A stretch of 64,000 nucleotides of DNA from Porticoccaceae bacterium (lineage in GTDB: Bacteria; Pseudomonadota; Gammaproteobacteria; Pseudomonadales; Porticoccaceae). Numbering within the stretch: position 1 is the first letter of the stretch; every line of letters starts with the position of its first letter. The position numbers were made by a program, and so were the translations under genes. Where the stretch lies: the NCBI GenBank assembly GCA_029212965.1, contig JARGOV010000008.1, forward strand, positions 17,951 to 81,950, given 5' to 3'. The notes beneath the pieces were generated by a model, which was not told the DNA's origin, did no database searches, and worked only from the letters and a program-made list of their open reading frames with translations. Positions 1 to 11,302 of the stretch are shown in pieces.

Positions 1-510
1 AAATAAAGGTTCCACGTGACAGTGATACTGCACCATGATACTCAAGCGTCCATAAGTTTTGTGGCCCTCTGGTGAGGCGAGTCGATCGACGACCTCCCTT
101 TGTAGCATAAAGTGCATATCCTGGATGCAGGGTTTATACGCGAGTAAATGAAAGAGAAGTGGCGTCGAAATGTTATAGGGTAAATTACCGATGACGCGTA
201 GCGACTGCGTTGGCTTTGCAAAGGCGCCAAAGTCAGCTTTTAGTGCGTCGATCAGGTGCAGCCTAAAATTTGGCATGTTAGTGTATCGCTGCTGTAGCTT
301 CTCAGCGAGGTCTCGGTCAATTTCTACCACGTCGAGCTGACAATCATTATTGACGAGGTGCTCGGTGAGCGCACCCAAGCCTGGACCAATTTCCACTAGA
401 TGTTCCCCGGTCTTTGGGCTCACTGCGCGAATAATTCGATTGATAATATTGTCGTCGACTAAAAAATTCTGGCCAAAACGCTTTTTAGCCTGATGGGTGT
501 TATCGCTCAT
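1..510 (-). CDS. rsmA: 16S rRNA dimethyladenosine transferase RsmA (KsgA), partial
   Basis: AdoMet-dependent enzyme that dimethylates two adjacent adenosines near the 3' end of 16S rRNA during 30S maturation. The ORF track omits it because it runs off the left edge without a stop; I translated it by hand. Seen: N-terminal [12 protein letters not shown], AdoMet-binding EIGPGLGAL near residue 40, the catalytic GNLPYNIST motif, and [16 protein letters not shown] at the cut end, all KsgA signatures. About 170 codons are present; the C-terminal third is missing. Three in-frame ATGs (510, 525, 540) could start it; 510 gives the usual N-terminus. It overlaps the pdxA stop, so it is the last visible gene of the lptD-surA-pdxA-rsmA operon. 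Confidence 0.95.
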   Translation of the reverse strand, partial: MSDNTHQAKKRFGQNFLVDDNIINRIIRAVSPKTGEHLVEIGPGLGALTEHLVNNDCQLDVVEIDRDLAEKLQQRYTNMPNFRLHLIDALKADFGAFAKPTQSLRVIGNLPYNISTPLLFHLLAYKPCIQDMHFMLQREVVDRLASPEGHKTYGRLSIMVQYHCHVEPLF

Positions 511-1522
511 GGTAGCGTTTGTCATTGTCTGGTTTGTCATTGTGAGCTTTGTGGCTATTGGCAAGCGCGGCTGCACAGTCGATGGCATAGGCGAGACTTC
601 CAGTACTGGCTTTGCCACTGCCGGCGAGTTCCAGTGCTGTGCCATGGTCGACCGAAGTGCGAATAAAGGGCAGCCCCAGGGTGATATTCACAGCTTTGCC
701 AAAACCTTGGTATTTCAGAACTGGCAGTCCTTGGTCATGGTACATGGCCAGTACGGCATCAGTATTATTCAGGTGTTTTGGCGTGAACAGGCTGTCTGCC
801 GGTAGTGGTCCAATTAAGTTATAACCTTCTGCATTGAGCTTCTTGAGCAAAGGCGTAATGATCTCGATTTCTTCCCTGCCCAGATGGCCATTTTCGCCTG
901 CGTGCGGGTTGAGGCCGCAAACCAGTATGCGAGGTTGTGCAATGGCAAATTTATTGATCAGCTCACTTTGTAAAATACGCAAACAAGTTTCAAGCAAGTC
1001 GCTAGTGATGGCTGCTGGCACATCTCTCAACGGCAGGTGAGTGGTGGCCAGCGCAACTCGTAAGCCTTCCGTTGCCAGCATCATTACTACCCGCTTGGTA
1101 TTACTGTGTTCGGCCAAATACTCGGTGTGGCCGCTGAATGGGATACCAGCATCGTTGATTACTGCTTTATTGATAGGGCCGGTGATGAGTGCGCTGTAGG
1201 TTTTATCCAAGCAGCCAGCTATAGCCTTGTCGAGAGATTGAATGGTAGCGGAGGCATTGTGCCTGTTGGCCTGCCCGGGCTGGGCGATAACAGCCAGGGG
1301 GCAGGGTTCGATGGCGAGTTCAGCTGGAGCCAACGGGCGAGGTGAACCCTCGATCGGGCGCAGCGATAGTTCTAGCCCTAGTTGTCGCGCACGATCTTGC
1401 AGCATCTGTGGGTCGGCGATGGCGACCAGTTCGTGGGGACAGCCCTCTTGAATTAGTTGAATTAGCAGGTCTGGGCCAATGCCAGCGGGCTCTCCTGGGG
1501 TAACGGCCAGGCGTAGCGTCAT
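500..1522 (-). CDS. pdxA: 4-hydroxythreonine-4-phosphate dehydrogenase PdxA
   Basis: NAD-dependent enzyme of the DXP-dependent pyridoxal 5'-phosphate pathway. It oxidises 4-phosphohydroxy-threonine to the precursor that PdxJ condenses. The 340-aa length fits the family. Seen: N-terminal [12 protein letters not shown], and three metal-binding histidine contexts ([33 protein letters not shown]). The start overlaps the surA stop by 4 bases (ATGA type) and the end overlaps rsmA, so translation is probably coupled. The C-terminus ends in a short charged tail ([13 protein letters not shown]) that looks dispensable. Confidence 0.97.
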   Translation of the reverse strand: MTLRLAVTPGEPAGIGPDLLIQLIQEGCPHELVAIADPQMLQDRARQLGLELSLRPIEGSPRPLAPAELAIEPCPLAVIAQPGQANRHNASATIQSLDKAIAGCLDKTYSALITGPINKAVINDAGIPFSGHTEYLAEHSNTKRVVMMLATEGLRVALATTHLPLRDVPAAITSDLLETCLRILQSELINKFAIAQPRILVCGLNPHAGENGHLGREEIEIITPLLKKLNAEGYNLIGPLPADSLFTPKHLNNTDAVLAMYHDQGLPVLKYQGFGKAVNITLGLPFIRTSVDHGTALELAGSGKASTGSLAYAIDCAAALANSHKAHNDKPDNDKRYHER

Positions 1523-2871
1523 AGTTTTATTTCAACGAAAGCCTCACTGCGAATCTCCTGCAGCCAAATGGGCAACTCCTCGGCGTACTTGCGTTGCCCC
1601 AAAGCATTTCTAGCCTGGTTGGTGATTAGCGTTTCGCTAAAGTCTTGGCTACGTCGTCCGGTAACCTGAATAATATGCCAGCCAAATTGGCTGAATACAG
1701 GTTCGCTCATTTCGTTGACTTCTAGGCCGGCAGCAGTACTTTCGAAGATAGGCACGAACTGGCCCGCTGTTGACCAACCAAGTTCGCCGCCCTTTAGCGC
1801 GGTGCCAGGGTCTTCAGAATATTCTCGGGCGATATCGCCAAACGTTTCACCGGCAACAATGCGTGCACGCAATTGACTAATTTTCGCCAGCGCATCCTCT
1901 TTAGTGAGAATTTCATTGGGCTTAACGAGGATGTGGCGGATCTTCGTTTGCTGTATCAGCTGTTCGCCGCCACCGCGTCGTTCGTAAAGTTTCAACAGAT
2001 GAATGCCAGCATCGCTTCGCAGGGGTGTCGAAACTTCACCGGGTTCAAGCTTGGCCAAAGCCTCACTGAACAGAGGGGGTAGCTGTATGGCTTTGCGCCA
2101 GCCTAAATCCCCACCTTTGAGGGCGTTAGGCCCTCGTGAATGAACAATTGCTACATTGCGAAAGTCACCGCTATCGATGGCTTGTTGGCGCAATTTGTCG
2201 GCCTGTTGAAGGGCAGTATCAAGCTCCGTAGGACTTGCAGATGCAGATAGGGCGAGTAGTAAATGCCCGACTTTGAGGTCGGGGGAGGTCATTAGTTGCC
2301 CCTCTTCGGAGTTGAGGAAGTTGTGGACTTCCTGATCGCTGATTTCAATGCGCCGCTTGACCATGCCCTGCTGTACACGGCCAATGAGCATATCCTGGCG
2401 AAATTGAGTGCGTAGCTGGGTCAAGCTCAGACCGTCGCTGTGGGCCATCGCAACAAATTCGTCAAAGCTCAAATTTTGTTGTTCAGCTGATCGCTGTAGG
2501 GCGTCATTGAGTTCTTCATCACTAATCTTGATCCCTGCCCGCTCTGCCATGGCAAGTTGAATACGGTCGAGTATTAGCTTATCGAGGACCTGGGAAACGA
2601 GAGCTTCTTTGGGGGGTGTTTGTTGGCGCTGCTGTTGTTGAGCTGCCTGGCGTTGTATTTGCTGATAATACTGATCAGTGTGGGCGATTAGCTCACTTTT
2701 CATGACTACGTCTTCGTTGACAATAGCGGCAATGCCATCGAGGGGTATCAACTCAGCCCAGCAAGTAGAGATGCCGCACAGGAGGCCCAGACCCAGTGCG
2801 CGCCAAGCCTTGGGTCGTGGTGGAAATTTGTGGGATACCTGGGGGCTTGCTTTATCTTGGTTCATAGCCAT
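1519..2871 (-). CDS. surA: Periplasmic peptidyl-prolyl isomerase and chaperone SurA
   Basis: Periplasmic chaperone that delivers outer-membrane beta-barrel proteins, including LptD, to the Bam machine. At 450 aa it has the SurA layout: a signal-like segment ([14 protein letters not shown]), an N-terminal chaperone domain starting [13 protein letters not shown], then two parvulin domains (VGHLLLAL near 200 and KIRHILVKP near 315) and a C-terminal helix. The N-terminal region has an unusual glutamine-rich run ([12 protein letters not shown]). It overlaps the lptD end by 20 bases, the conserved lptD-surA-pdxA-rsmA order. The ATG at 2871 or the second ATG six bases on could start it. Confidence 0.96.
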   Translation of the reverse strand: MAMNQDKASPQVSHKFPPRPKAWRALGLGLLCGISTCWAELIPLDGIAAIVNEDVVMKSELIAHTDQYYQQIQRQAAQQQQRQQTPPKEALVSQVLDKLILDRIQLAMAERAGIKISDEELNDALQRSAEQQNLSFDEFVAMAHSDGLSLTQLRTQFRQDMLIGRVQQGMVKRRIEISDQEVHNFLNSEEGQLMTSPDLKVGHLLLALSASASPTELDTALQQADKLRQQAIDSGDFRNVAIVHSRGPNALKGGDLGWRKAIQLPPLFSEALAKLEPGEVSTPLRSDAGIHLLKLYERRGGGEQLIQQTKIRHILVKPNEILTKEDALAKISQLRARIVAGETFGDIAREYSEDPGTALKGGELGWSTAGQFVPIFESTAAGLEVNEMSEPVFSQFGWHIIQVTGRRSQDFSETLITNQARNALGQRKYAEELPIWLQEIRSEAFVEIKL

Positions 2872-5470
2872 AAATGCCGTCGCTTAGAATGCTATCAAGG
2901 GTTCCACCGGTGCCGGCAAGGCCCTTTAATTGAATTTGGAAGAAAATACCGTCGTCGTATTCAAGGTCTTCTTCGGGGATGAGTAAATCGTCATCTCGAT
3001 CTAGCCAGTGGCGAGCGACTATCGCAGCACGCCAGCAGCAACTGTTGTATTCGATACCGGCAAAAACTTCGAGTTCCCTGCTGTTAGTTAAATCCTGGTT
3101 CCAGCGGCCGATCAGGCTCCAGCGGCGGCTAATTGGTAGGTAGGCCGATAAGTCTGCCTGCTCAATATCGGCGTCGAATTCCTGGCTGCCAATAATACGG
3201 GGGTCTTCTCGAGTGTAGCGATAGCTGGCATTAAACAGCGCCTTTTCCTCGCCGTGATAACGTAGACTGAAGCTGCCCTTGTTGACGAGTTCGCTGTCAT
3301 CGTTGTAGAGAATGTCGGATTGAAAGCGCCAGTGTTTGTTGAGCTGTGCGCCAAGTTCAGCAGCTAGGTCAGAATCGCTACGGCGTAGCTCTTTGTTGGC
3401 CTCGGAATAATTGAGAGCGACCTCTCTATCGTCCAGATAAAACACTTGTCCGATACTGGCGTGGAAGCGCTCTATGCCGCTATTGTTGTTGATCATGCGG
3501 GTGGTCAGAGCAATGGTGATCTGCTCAGCATCGCTGATACGGTCGCTGCCGGAAAAGCGCTCATCACGAAACAGCTGTTGGTAGCTAAAGGTAAGCTCGT
3601 CGGTATCAAAATCAGGGTTGTCACTCTGGTCTTCAGTTTTGGCATTGAGATAATAAAGGCGAGGCTCCAAGGTTTGAGTATGGTCGCCGAACAGGCTTGA
3701 GAGGCGTTCGAAGAAAAGACCTGTGTCGATAATGCCTACGGGCACTGTTGTTGAAGGGCCGTCATCACCACCCGGTGTTAGCGGGTCGTCTAGGTCATAG
3801 CTTAGATGTTTGAGTTTTAAGGTTGGGCGAAAGTAACCCCACAACCATTGTTTGTCGAGGGTGACTGAAAAATCAGAGCGCAGACGGTCGCCAGTGACCC
3901 GCGTGTTGTCATCGTGATCGAATACGGTGAACTGGTTTTTCAGGTTGAATAGAATGTCCTGCGCGCCCATTTTAATGCGGTACTCACCGTTGGCGTGGAC
4001 ACGGGGTAACTGTTGGTATTGTTCGTCAGTATTGTTGATCAAAGTTTGATATTCGGTGCCGCTAATGCCAAAACGCCAGTGCGCGGTACTGTAGTCGATA
4101 CCAGCAAACTGTTTGAGGTGGGTTTGGCTGCGGGCCTCGAGTGTGGCGTTGCCAATATCGCGGAAATATTCTTCGTCACTGACTTTAGTGTAATCGATGG
4201 TGCTACCCCAGCGTTCGCCAATGCCGCCACGATGACCGAGACTCGTAACCCAGCGATCTTCTCCCTGCAAAGGTTTCATTTGGGTGGTGGGGTCAATTTC
4301 AACATCGCCGCCGTCATCATCACTGAGCCATGCTCCACCGAGAGTCGTTTCTGTCAACCTCGAGAGGTGGCGCAGTTCCAGCTCCAGCATTTCGCCGCGC
4401 TCCTGTATATAGCGCGGAGTAATCGTGGCGTCGTAGTTCGGTGCCAGGTTGAGATAAATGGGCTGAGAGTAATCCAGGCCATTGTCATCGCTAAAGCTGA
4501 TTTCCGGGTAAAGTAGCCCGCTGGCACGACGGTCATCGACCGGATAGCGTATCCAGGGTAGATAAATGATGGGTACATCTTTTACTTTAATACGCACATG
4601 TTTGGCGGTGGCGATGCCTGTTTGCGGATCGATAGCAATGTTGCTGGAGGCCATTGTCCAGGTGTTATTGCCCGGTTCACAAGTGGTATAAGTGGCATTA
4701 TCAATATGAATCATGCCGTCTTTTTGACGCGCAATGGTTTCTGCTGTGCCACGTATGGCCGTTTCATGGAAAACCCAGGTAGCACCATCTACGGCGAGTT
4801 CGCCGGAGTCGAGATTAAAATGAGCTTCCTTTCCAAGCATTAACAAGCCTGGCTCGCGAAGCTGTACATTACCAGCGAGGGTGGCGGTGCGCGCATCTTG
4901 ATTGAGGGTGGCTGTATCGCTACGCACCTGGCGGTATCCCTGAGATATTTGCACGTCGCCCCTCATGGTGGCGACATTGTCTTTCGCTTCAGTACTGGTA
5001 GAGCTGGCGCGTAGAGGGGCGTCGTCAGGGTTCAGCTCAGCGTCTGGGTAGTCACGGGGTGGTTCAACATAGCGACCGCAGCAGTCATCAGTCAGCCTTT
5101 GTTTTTGTGCTTCGTTAAGTTCCTTCTCGTCGACCCAGTCCAGGTTGCGCGGCGTGTTAAGTACGGGTTCTTTAGTTGTTGTCGTTTTTGCCACGCTTGT
5201 ACGGCGTTTCAAGTGCCTGTGGAGCGGCTTAGGGTAGGCCGGGCCGGGTACACTGTATTCGGCGCACGACCAGTCGCCGGTGGGCGTTGTGTTACAGCGC
5301 CATTCACTGTGACTGCTATTCGCGGCGGGTTGGGAGTTGTTCGCGTTCTCTTGACCCAGCGCTGGGGTGGTGCCCAGTACTCCACAGCAAATGCCAAGTA
5401 AAGGCAGTGTCGTGATTCGAAAGGGTGAGGCATATCGATGGTAGAACCTGGCAAAAAAGGTCGATGGCAT
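2852..5470 (-). CDS. lptD: LPS-assembly outer-membrane protein LptD
   Basis: Beta-barrel that, with lipoprotein LptE, inserts lipopolysaccharide into the outer leaflet. At 872 aa it has a signal peptide (LPLLGICCGVLGTTPALGQ), an N-terminal LptA-like jellyroll (VATMRGDVQISQGYRQV onward) and a long C-terminal barrel with alternating aromatic strands. Cysteines near the N-terminus (WRC, WSC, DDCCGR) and the adjacent pair in EYNSCCWRA near the C-terminus match the disulfides needed for LptD maturation, though there are more N-terminal cysteines than in E. coli. It is the first gene of its operon, diverging from amgK over a gap of about 140 bases. LptE is encoded about 10 kb away. Confidence 0.96.
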   Translation of the reverse strand: MPSTFFARFYHRYASPFRITTLPLLGICCGVLGTTPALGQENANNSQPAANSSHSEWRCNTTPTGDWSCAEYSVPGPAYPKPLHRHLKRRTSVAKTTTTKEPVLNTPRNLDWVDEKELNEAQKQRLTDDCCGRYVEPPRDYPDAELNPDDAPLRASSTSTEAKDNVATMRGDVQISQGYRQVRSDTATLNQDARTATLAGNVQLREPGLLMLGKEAHFNLDSGELAVDGATWVFHETAIRGTAETIARQKDGMIHIDNATYTTCEPGNNTWTMASSNIAIDPQTGIATAKHVRIKVKDVPIIYLPWIRYPVDDRRASGLLYPEISFSDDNGLDYSQPIYLNLAPNYDATITPRYIQERGEMLELELRHLSRLTETTLGGAWLSDDDGGDVEIDPTTQMKPLQGEDRWVTSLGHRGGIGERWGSTIDYTKVSDEEYFRDIGNATLEARSQTHLKQFAGIDYSTAHWRFGISGTEYQTLINNTDEQYQQLPRVHANGEYRIKMGAQDILFNLKNQFTVFDHDDNTRVTGDRLRSDFSVTLDKQWLWGYFRPTLKLKHLSYDLDDPLTPGGDDGPSTTVPVGIIDTGLFFERLSSLFGDHTQTLEPRLYYLNAKTEDQSDNPDFDTDELTFSYQQLFRDERFSGSDRISDAEQITIALTTRMINNNSGIERFHASIGQVFYLDDREVALNYSEANKELRRSDSDLAAELGAQLNKHWRFQSDILYNDDSELVNKGSFSLRYHGEEKALFNASYRYTREDPRIIGSQEFDADIEQADLSAYLPISRRWSLIGRWNQDLTNSRELEVFAGIEYNSCCWRAAIVARHWLDRDDDLLIPEEDLEYDDGIFFQIQLKGLAGTGGTLDSILSDGIYGYEPR

Positions 5471-5612
5471 TCTTGTTATCCGGTTGCAGCCTCGAGGGCG
5501 TCAGTGCTTAAAACTGTAATCGGACATTTTACCTAAAGTAAGCGAGGGTGCGAGTACCGTAAGAGGCTTTAGGCTAAAATAAGTGCTTTCTTGCCCTTGG
5601 TTCTGGATTTTT

Positions 5613-7375
<1,763 letters not shown>

Positions 7376-7513
7376 AAGCTGCCAAATGGCTTATTTTCTA
7401 GGGCAGCAGAGAGTAAAACCTTCTCAGTCAAGTGACTTTCTCGCTACAATAGGGTGACCCGGCTTAGCTTCCGCTAGCCACTTTTTTATTCATGAATATT
7501 TTCTGAGGCCGCT

Positions 7514-8710
7514 ATGTTCTCAACGCTTAACGCACTTGCTCCTGACCCCATTCTTGGTTTGATTGCCCTGGCAAATAAAGACCCGAACCCTAATAAAGTT
7601 GATCTTGGCGTAGGCGTTTATAAGGACGAATCAGGTCTTACACCGATAATGTCGGCCGTTAAAACGGCCGAACTAAGCTGTATTGAAAAAGAGATAAGCA
7701 AGGCCTATATCGGCCCTGCCGGCCCGGAAGAATTTAATAGCGGTATCCGTGAGCTGATTTTCGGCGGGCAGCATTCGGCACTTGAGTCGGACCGCGTGCG
7801 CACGGTGCTTACTCCCGGAGGATGTGGTGCGCTGCGCGTCGGTGCCGAATTCCTCAAACGGTGTGCTGGTGACGCCACGATTTGGGTCAGTGATCCCACT
7901 TGGGCTAACCACTTGCCTCTGTTAGGTAACGCTGGTTTGAAACTCGCCGAGTACCCTTATTACGAGGCCGGAAGTGCAGACATTAAGTTCGATGAAATGA
8001 TGTCTGCTTTGGCCGATGTAGGTCGCGGTGATATTGTCTTGTTACACGGCTGTTGTCACAACCCGTGTGGTGCAGACCTCAGTGAAACACAGTGGCGAGA
8101 GCTGACATCATTGGCGGCAAAGAATGGTTTTTTACCTTTCATTGACTTGGCCTATCAGGGTTTTGGTCGCGGTCTCGATGAAGATGCTTACGGGGTTCGG
8201 TATATGGCCGAACACCTCCCAGAGTTGTTGGTAGCGAGTTCTTGCTCGAAAAACTTTGGCCTTTATCGCGAGCGTGTCGGTAGTCTGTCGGTTGTTGGTG
8301 AAAAGGCTGCTCAATCTGATGCCTTGTTGACCCATATTAATAATGTGGTGCGCGGTAATTATTCCATGCCACCCTCCCACGGGGGTGCTATCGTTGGTGA
8401 AATTTTGGCTGATCAAGCATTGCGCCAAAGTTGGGAGACGGAGCTGGCAGCCATGCGCGACCGCATTAATCGGTTGCGTGTATTGTTGGTTGATAAGCTC
8501 ACTGCTCAGGGTGCGACTAGGGACTTCTCCTTCATCGCTCAGCAGCGCGGTATGTTTTCATTCCTCGGTCTTAGTGTTGAACAGGTTGAGCAGTTGCGTG
8601 AACAGTTCAGTATTTATATGGTTGGCTCGAGTCGTATCAATATCGCGGGTATTAGTCAGGCGAATATCGATTATTTGGCTCACTCGGTGGCAGCGGTACT
8701 GGCAAGTTAA
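7514..8710 (+). CDS. Aspartate/aromatic amino acid aminotransferase (class I PLP)
   Basis: Cytoplasmic PLP enzyme moving amino groups between aspartate or aromatic amino acids and 2-oxoglutarate. At 398 aa it is full length: N-terminal KVDLGVGVYKDESG, LHGCCHNPCG near residue 178, and SSCSKNFGLYRERVG carrying the PLP lysine near 246. The sequence resembles the AspC/TyrB subgroup; substrate preference cannot be read from sequence, so no symbol is given. The ATG follows a weak GAGG-like site. It is a single-gene unit ending before a 400-base spacer and a shared terminator. Confidence 0.93.
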   Translation: MFSTLNALAPDPILGLIALANKDPNPNKVDLGVGVYKDESGLTPIMSAVKTAELSCIEKEISKAYIGPAGPEEFNSGIRELIFGGQHSALESDRVRTVLTPGGCGALRVGAEFLKRCAGDATIWVSDPTWANHLPLLGNAGLKLAEYPYYEAGSADIKFDEMMSALADVGRGDIVLLHGCCHNPCGADLSETQWRELTSLAAKNGFLPFIDLAYQGFGRGLDEDAYGVRYMAEHLPELLVASSCSKNFGLYRERVGSLSVVGEKAAQSDALLTHINNVVRGNYSMPPSHGGAIVGEILADQALRQSWETELAAMRDRINRLRVLLVDKLTAQGATRDFSFIAQQRGMFSFLGLSVEQVEQLREQFSIYMVGSSRINIAGISQANIDYLAHSVAAVLAS

Positions 8711-9054
8711 ATTTTTTGAAGCTTAAACGTTGTATTTCTAGAAAGGCTATTCGTTGACGGGGTTTGCGGCCCCTGTCTAATCCTTTAAATGAAAGGGTAG
8801 AGATATGGAAAGAATATGTCGCTATATAACAAGCCTGTGATTTAGGCCCTAATTTAAGCCGATTTCCATATATTGGTGTGCAAGACATAATATCAAGCGG
8901 AGTTTGTTTTGCAGATAGCTTGCGTCTGAAAGAGGTGTAACGGGGATTTCAAAAAAGAGAACTTACTTATCCACTGTGCGCTTTTGGAGTTTGCTCGTTA
9001 AAGAAATAGCCTTTTAGCTAATACCGGGGTAGGGCTGGGTTGTGTAAATGCTAA
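8711..9054. other. Spacer between aminotransferase and acyl-CoA ligase genes
   Basis: About 340 bases with no supportable gene. The 78-aa minus-strand ORF of the track overlaps the aminotransferase end, lacks a ribosome binding site and resembles nothing I know. A GGGG/CCCC hairpin near 8759-8776 lacks a U-run. The far end is closed by the terminator at 9055-9092. Confidence 0.6.
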
Positions 9055-9092
9055 CAGTATAAAAGCCTCGTAACTACGGGGCTTTTATACTG
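9055..9092. terminator. Bidirectional intrinsic terminator
   Basis: Strong hairpin with arms CAGTATAAAAGCC and GGCTTTTATACTG around a short loop, followed by TGTTTTG on the plus strand. It lies 18 bases past the acyl-CoA ligase stop, so it probably ends that minus-strand gene and also blocks readthrough from the aminotransferase side. Confidence 0.8.
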
Positions 9093-9109
9093 TTTTGTCT
9101 GCTAAAACT

Positions 9110-10648
9110 TTATTTGGCTGCGACGGTGATTCCGCCAAACATTTTCCGCAGTTCGGTTTTTAGTATCTTGCCGGCGCCAGACTTAGGAAGTTCATCGATG
9201 AAGTAAGCTGTTTTAGGTACTTTGAAGCGGGCAAGTCTTTCGTTACAGAAGCTGATCAGTTCGTCTTCTGTCATGCTCGCGCCTTCTTTCAAAACGATGC
9301 AGGCTGCGGGTACTTCCTGCCATTTCTCGTGAGGAATGCCAATCACTGCAACTTCTGCGACAGCTTCATGTAGGTAAATAGCTTGTTCGAGCTCGGCTGG
9401 GTAGACGTTCTCGCCGCCACTGATAATCATGTCTTTTTTGCGATCGACAACATAAAGGTAACCCTCGTCATCGAGATAACCTAGATCTCCACTGTGGTAC
9501 CAACCGCCAGATAGTGCTTCCGCTGTTGCTTCAGGTTTGTTCCAGTAGCCTTTGAGCATATTGGGGCCCCGGCAAACAATTTCTCCTACTTGTGTGGCGG
9601 GCATGTCATTGCCATTTTCGTCAATAATGCGAATGTCGACGTGGAAGGCTGGGTAGCCGACAGAGCCATTTTTGCGTTCACAATCCCACTTGTCGAGAAT
9701 GGCTACTAAAGGTGCCATTTCGGTCATGCCGAAACCTTCATAAATTGATAGGTCGCGGTCCTGGAAGAACTTGAGGATATTCAAAGGCGTTGGGGCAGCG
9801 CCTGTCATTAAGAATTCAACTGAGCTTAAGTCGTATTCCTTTTTACCTAGCTCCTCGACAATCATCTGCCACATAGAAGGCACACAGAAGAGGCTAGTGA
9901 GTTTTTCTTTTTCTGTTAATTCAAGGACTTGAACCGCATCGAATGCGGGCAGCGTTACTACGCAGCCACCCTGGTACAGGGTGGGCAACACAGTTACGCT
10001 AGTGCCACCAATATGGAACATAGGTGCTACACCAAGAGCAATGGTGTCAGCGTGAATAGGTAGTCGTTGAGTGGTATGGTGAACATTGGCCATGTGGTTA
10101 GCGTGGGTCAGCATCGCGCCTTTGGGGCGACCCGTAGTACCTGATGTGTACATTAGCAGAGCGACATCGTCGGCATCGACGCTGGCGTTGATTTCTTCGT
10201 CAGAAGCGGCGTCGAGAAAGGCTTCGTACTCGGCCTCATCGTCACAGCTAGTGCTGCGGCCACAATAGACAGTTTTGTTGAAGCGGACAACTTTTTCCAG
10301 GCCTTCAGCCAGGTGGGCAAACTCGTCGTGGTAGAAGAAGGTGCTAGAACCCGAGTCTTGAACAATATATTCAATTTCTGGCACGGTGAGACGGAAGTTG
10401 ATGGGCAGATAGATAGCGCCGAGCTTGGCAACGGCGAAAATCAGTTCCAGTTGTTCGTGTCCGTTTTGAAGTAGTGAGCAAACGCGGTCGCCGGGTCGTA
10501 CACCGCTGTCGCGTAATGCATTAGCTAATCGGTTGCAGCGGCGGTTGAGCTCTTTGTAGGTAAAACGCTTATGGCGGTCGACTAAAGCCAAACGTTGGCC
10601 CGAAATCATTTCACGCTTGGTGAGCCAATATCCCAAACCTTGATCCAT
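9110..10648 (-). CDS. Fatty acid/acyl-CoA ligase (AMP-binding, ANL superfamily)
   Basis: Adenylates a carboxylate and transfers it to CoA; the likely substrate is a medium or long fatty acid, but this is inferred from overall likeness only. At 512 aa it is complete: P-loop YTSGTTGRPKGAMLTH near residue 166, GFGMTEMAP near 305, YHSGDLGYLDDEG, the hinge DRKKDMIISGGENVYP, and the catalytic lysine in PKSGAGKILKTELR near 496. It is monocistronic. A 26-base TetR-type palindrome lies about 63 bases upstream of the start (10711-10736), pointing to ligand-controlled repression. No TetR regulator gene is in the window. Confidence 0.9.
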   Translation of the reverse strand: MDQGLGYWLTKREMISGQRLALVDRHKRFTYKELNRRCNRLANALRDSGVRPGDRVCSLLQNGHEQLELIFAVAKLGAIYLPINFRLTVPEIEYIVQDSGSSTFFYHDEFAHLAEGLEKVVRFNKTVYCGRSTSCDDEAEYEAFLDAASDEEINASVDADDVALLMYTSGTTGRPKGAMLTHANHMANVHHTTQRLPIHADTIALGVAPMFHIGGTSVTVLPTLYQGGCVVTLPAFDAVQVLELTEKEKLTSLFCVPSMWQMIVEELGKKEYDLSSVEFLMTGAAPTPLNILKFFQDRDLSIYEGFGMTEMAPLVAILDKWDCERKNGSVGYPAFHVDIRIIDENGNDMPATQVGEIVCRGPNMLKGYWNKPEATAEALSGGWYHSGDLGYLDDEGYLYVVDRKKDMIISGGENVYPAELEQAIYLHEAVAEVAVIGIPHEKWQEVPAACIVLKEGASMTEDELISFCNERLARFKVPKTAYFIDELPKSGAGKILKTELRKMFGGITVAAK

Positions 10649-10710
10649 AACAACCTCTCTATTTTTTAGTTTTAATGTAATGATTTAAATAAATTTGCGG
10701 GTGTATTGCT

Positions 10711-10736
10711 TTTAGATGACTGATCGGTCATCTAAA
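10711..10736. promoter_or_regulatory. Putative TetR-family operator upstream of the acyl-CoA ligase gene
   Basis: Perfect inverted repeat: arms TTTAGATGAC and GTCATCTAAA separated by TGATCG. The core resembles the GACCGATCGGTC-like half-sites common for TetR repressors of fatty-acid degradation genes. It lies in the divergent gap between the ligase (minus) and vanZ (plus), nearer the ligase start, where repressor binding would cover its promoter. Confidence 0.7.
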
Positions 10737-10891
10737 CGGCGGCAAAGGCTAACAAGAGTCCGCCTTTTTAGCAAGTTATGACAATGTCTTTACAGTTGTT
10801 GGCGAGCAAGCTTGGTCCAGCTCAGTCTATTCCTCATTTTGTTGGCCGTTGTATACTGTCTCTACACCCATCTTGAGGCAGAGAATAACAA

Positions 10892-11302
10892 GTGGAGCAC
10901 ATATTTGAAAAGCCGCTTTATAAAATAGCGCGCGTAGGATTGGTCGTGTTATTGATTTTAGTGGCCTGGGGTTGTTTGCAGGTCCCCGGGCTTGATGATA
11001 AACCGTGGTTTTGGGGTGCCGACAAAATCATTCATCTCAGCACTTATGCTCTACTTTATATCTGTGCCTGGCTGGCTTTCCCCGGTGCTCTGCTGAGCTG
11101 GAAGTTACACAGTAGCTTGCTCGTTTACGGTTTGTTGATTGAAACGCTGCAATCTTTCACCGCTTACCGCTCTGCCGAGCTGGGCGATATGCTGGCTAAC
11201 GCCACGGGTCTGGGGTTGGGTTGTTTATTACTCTCGCTATTGGCGGGCCGTCTGGGTTTTATTCATCAGTATCGTGCAGCTTATGCCAGGCAGATATCAT
11301 GA
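10892..11302 (+). CDS. VanZ-family membrane protein
   Basis: Small inner-membrane protein of 136 aa with about four hydrophobic segments (VGLVVLLILVAWGCLQV, ALLYICAWLAFPGALL, SLLVYGLLIETLQSF, ATGLGLGCLLLSLLAG). The DKIIHLSTYALLY and ETLQSFTAYRSAELGDMLANATG stretches are typical VanZ-like motifs. The family function is not established outside teicoplanin resistance. The start is GTG. The stop overlaps the next gene's ATG (ATGA), so the two are translationally coupled. Confidence 0.85.
   Translation: MEHIFEKPLYKIARVGLVVLLILVAWGCLQVPGLDDKPWFWGADKIIHLSTYALLYICAWLAFPGALLSWKLHSSLLVYGLLIETLQSFTAYRSAELGDMLANATGLGLGCLLLSLLAGRLGFIHQYRAAYARQIS

Noticed and set aside
4013-4516. 167-aa plus-strand ORF across lptD
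   Set aside because: Reverse-frame shadow of lptD; no family likeness.
8711-9054. tRNA or small RNA gene in the spacer
   Set aside because: No cloverleaf, CCA end or clear promoter-terminator pair could be found by eye.
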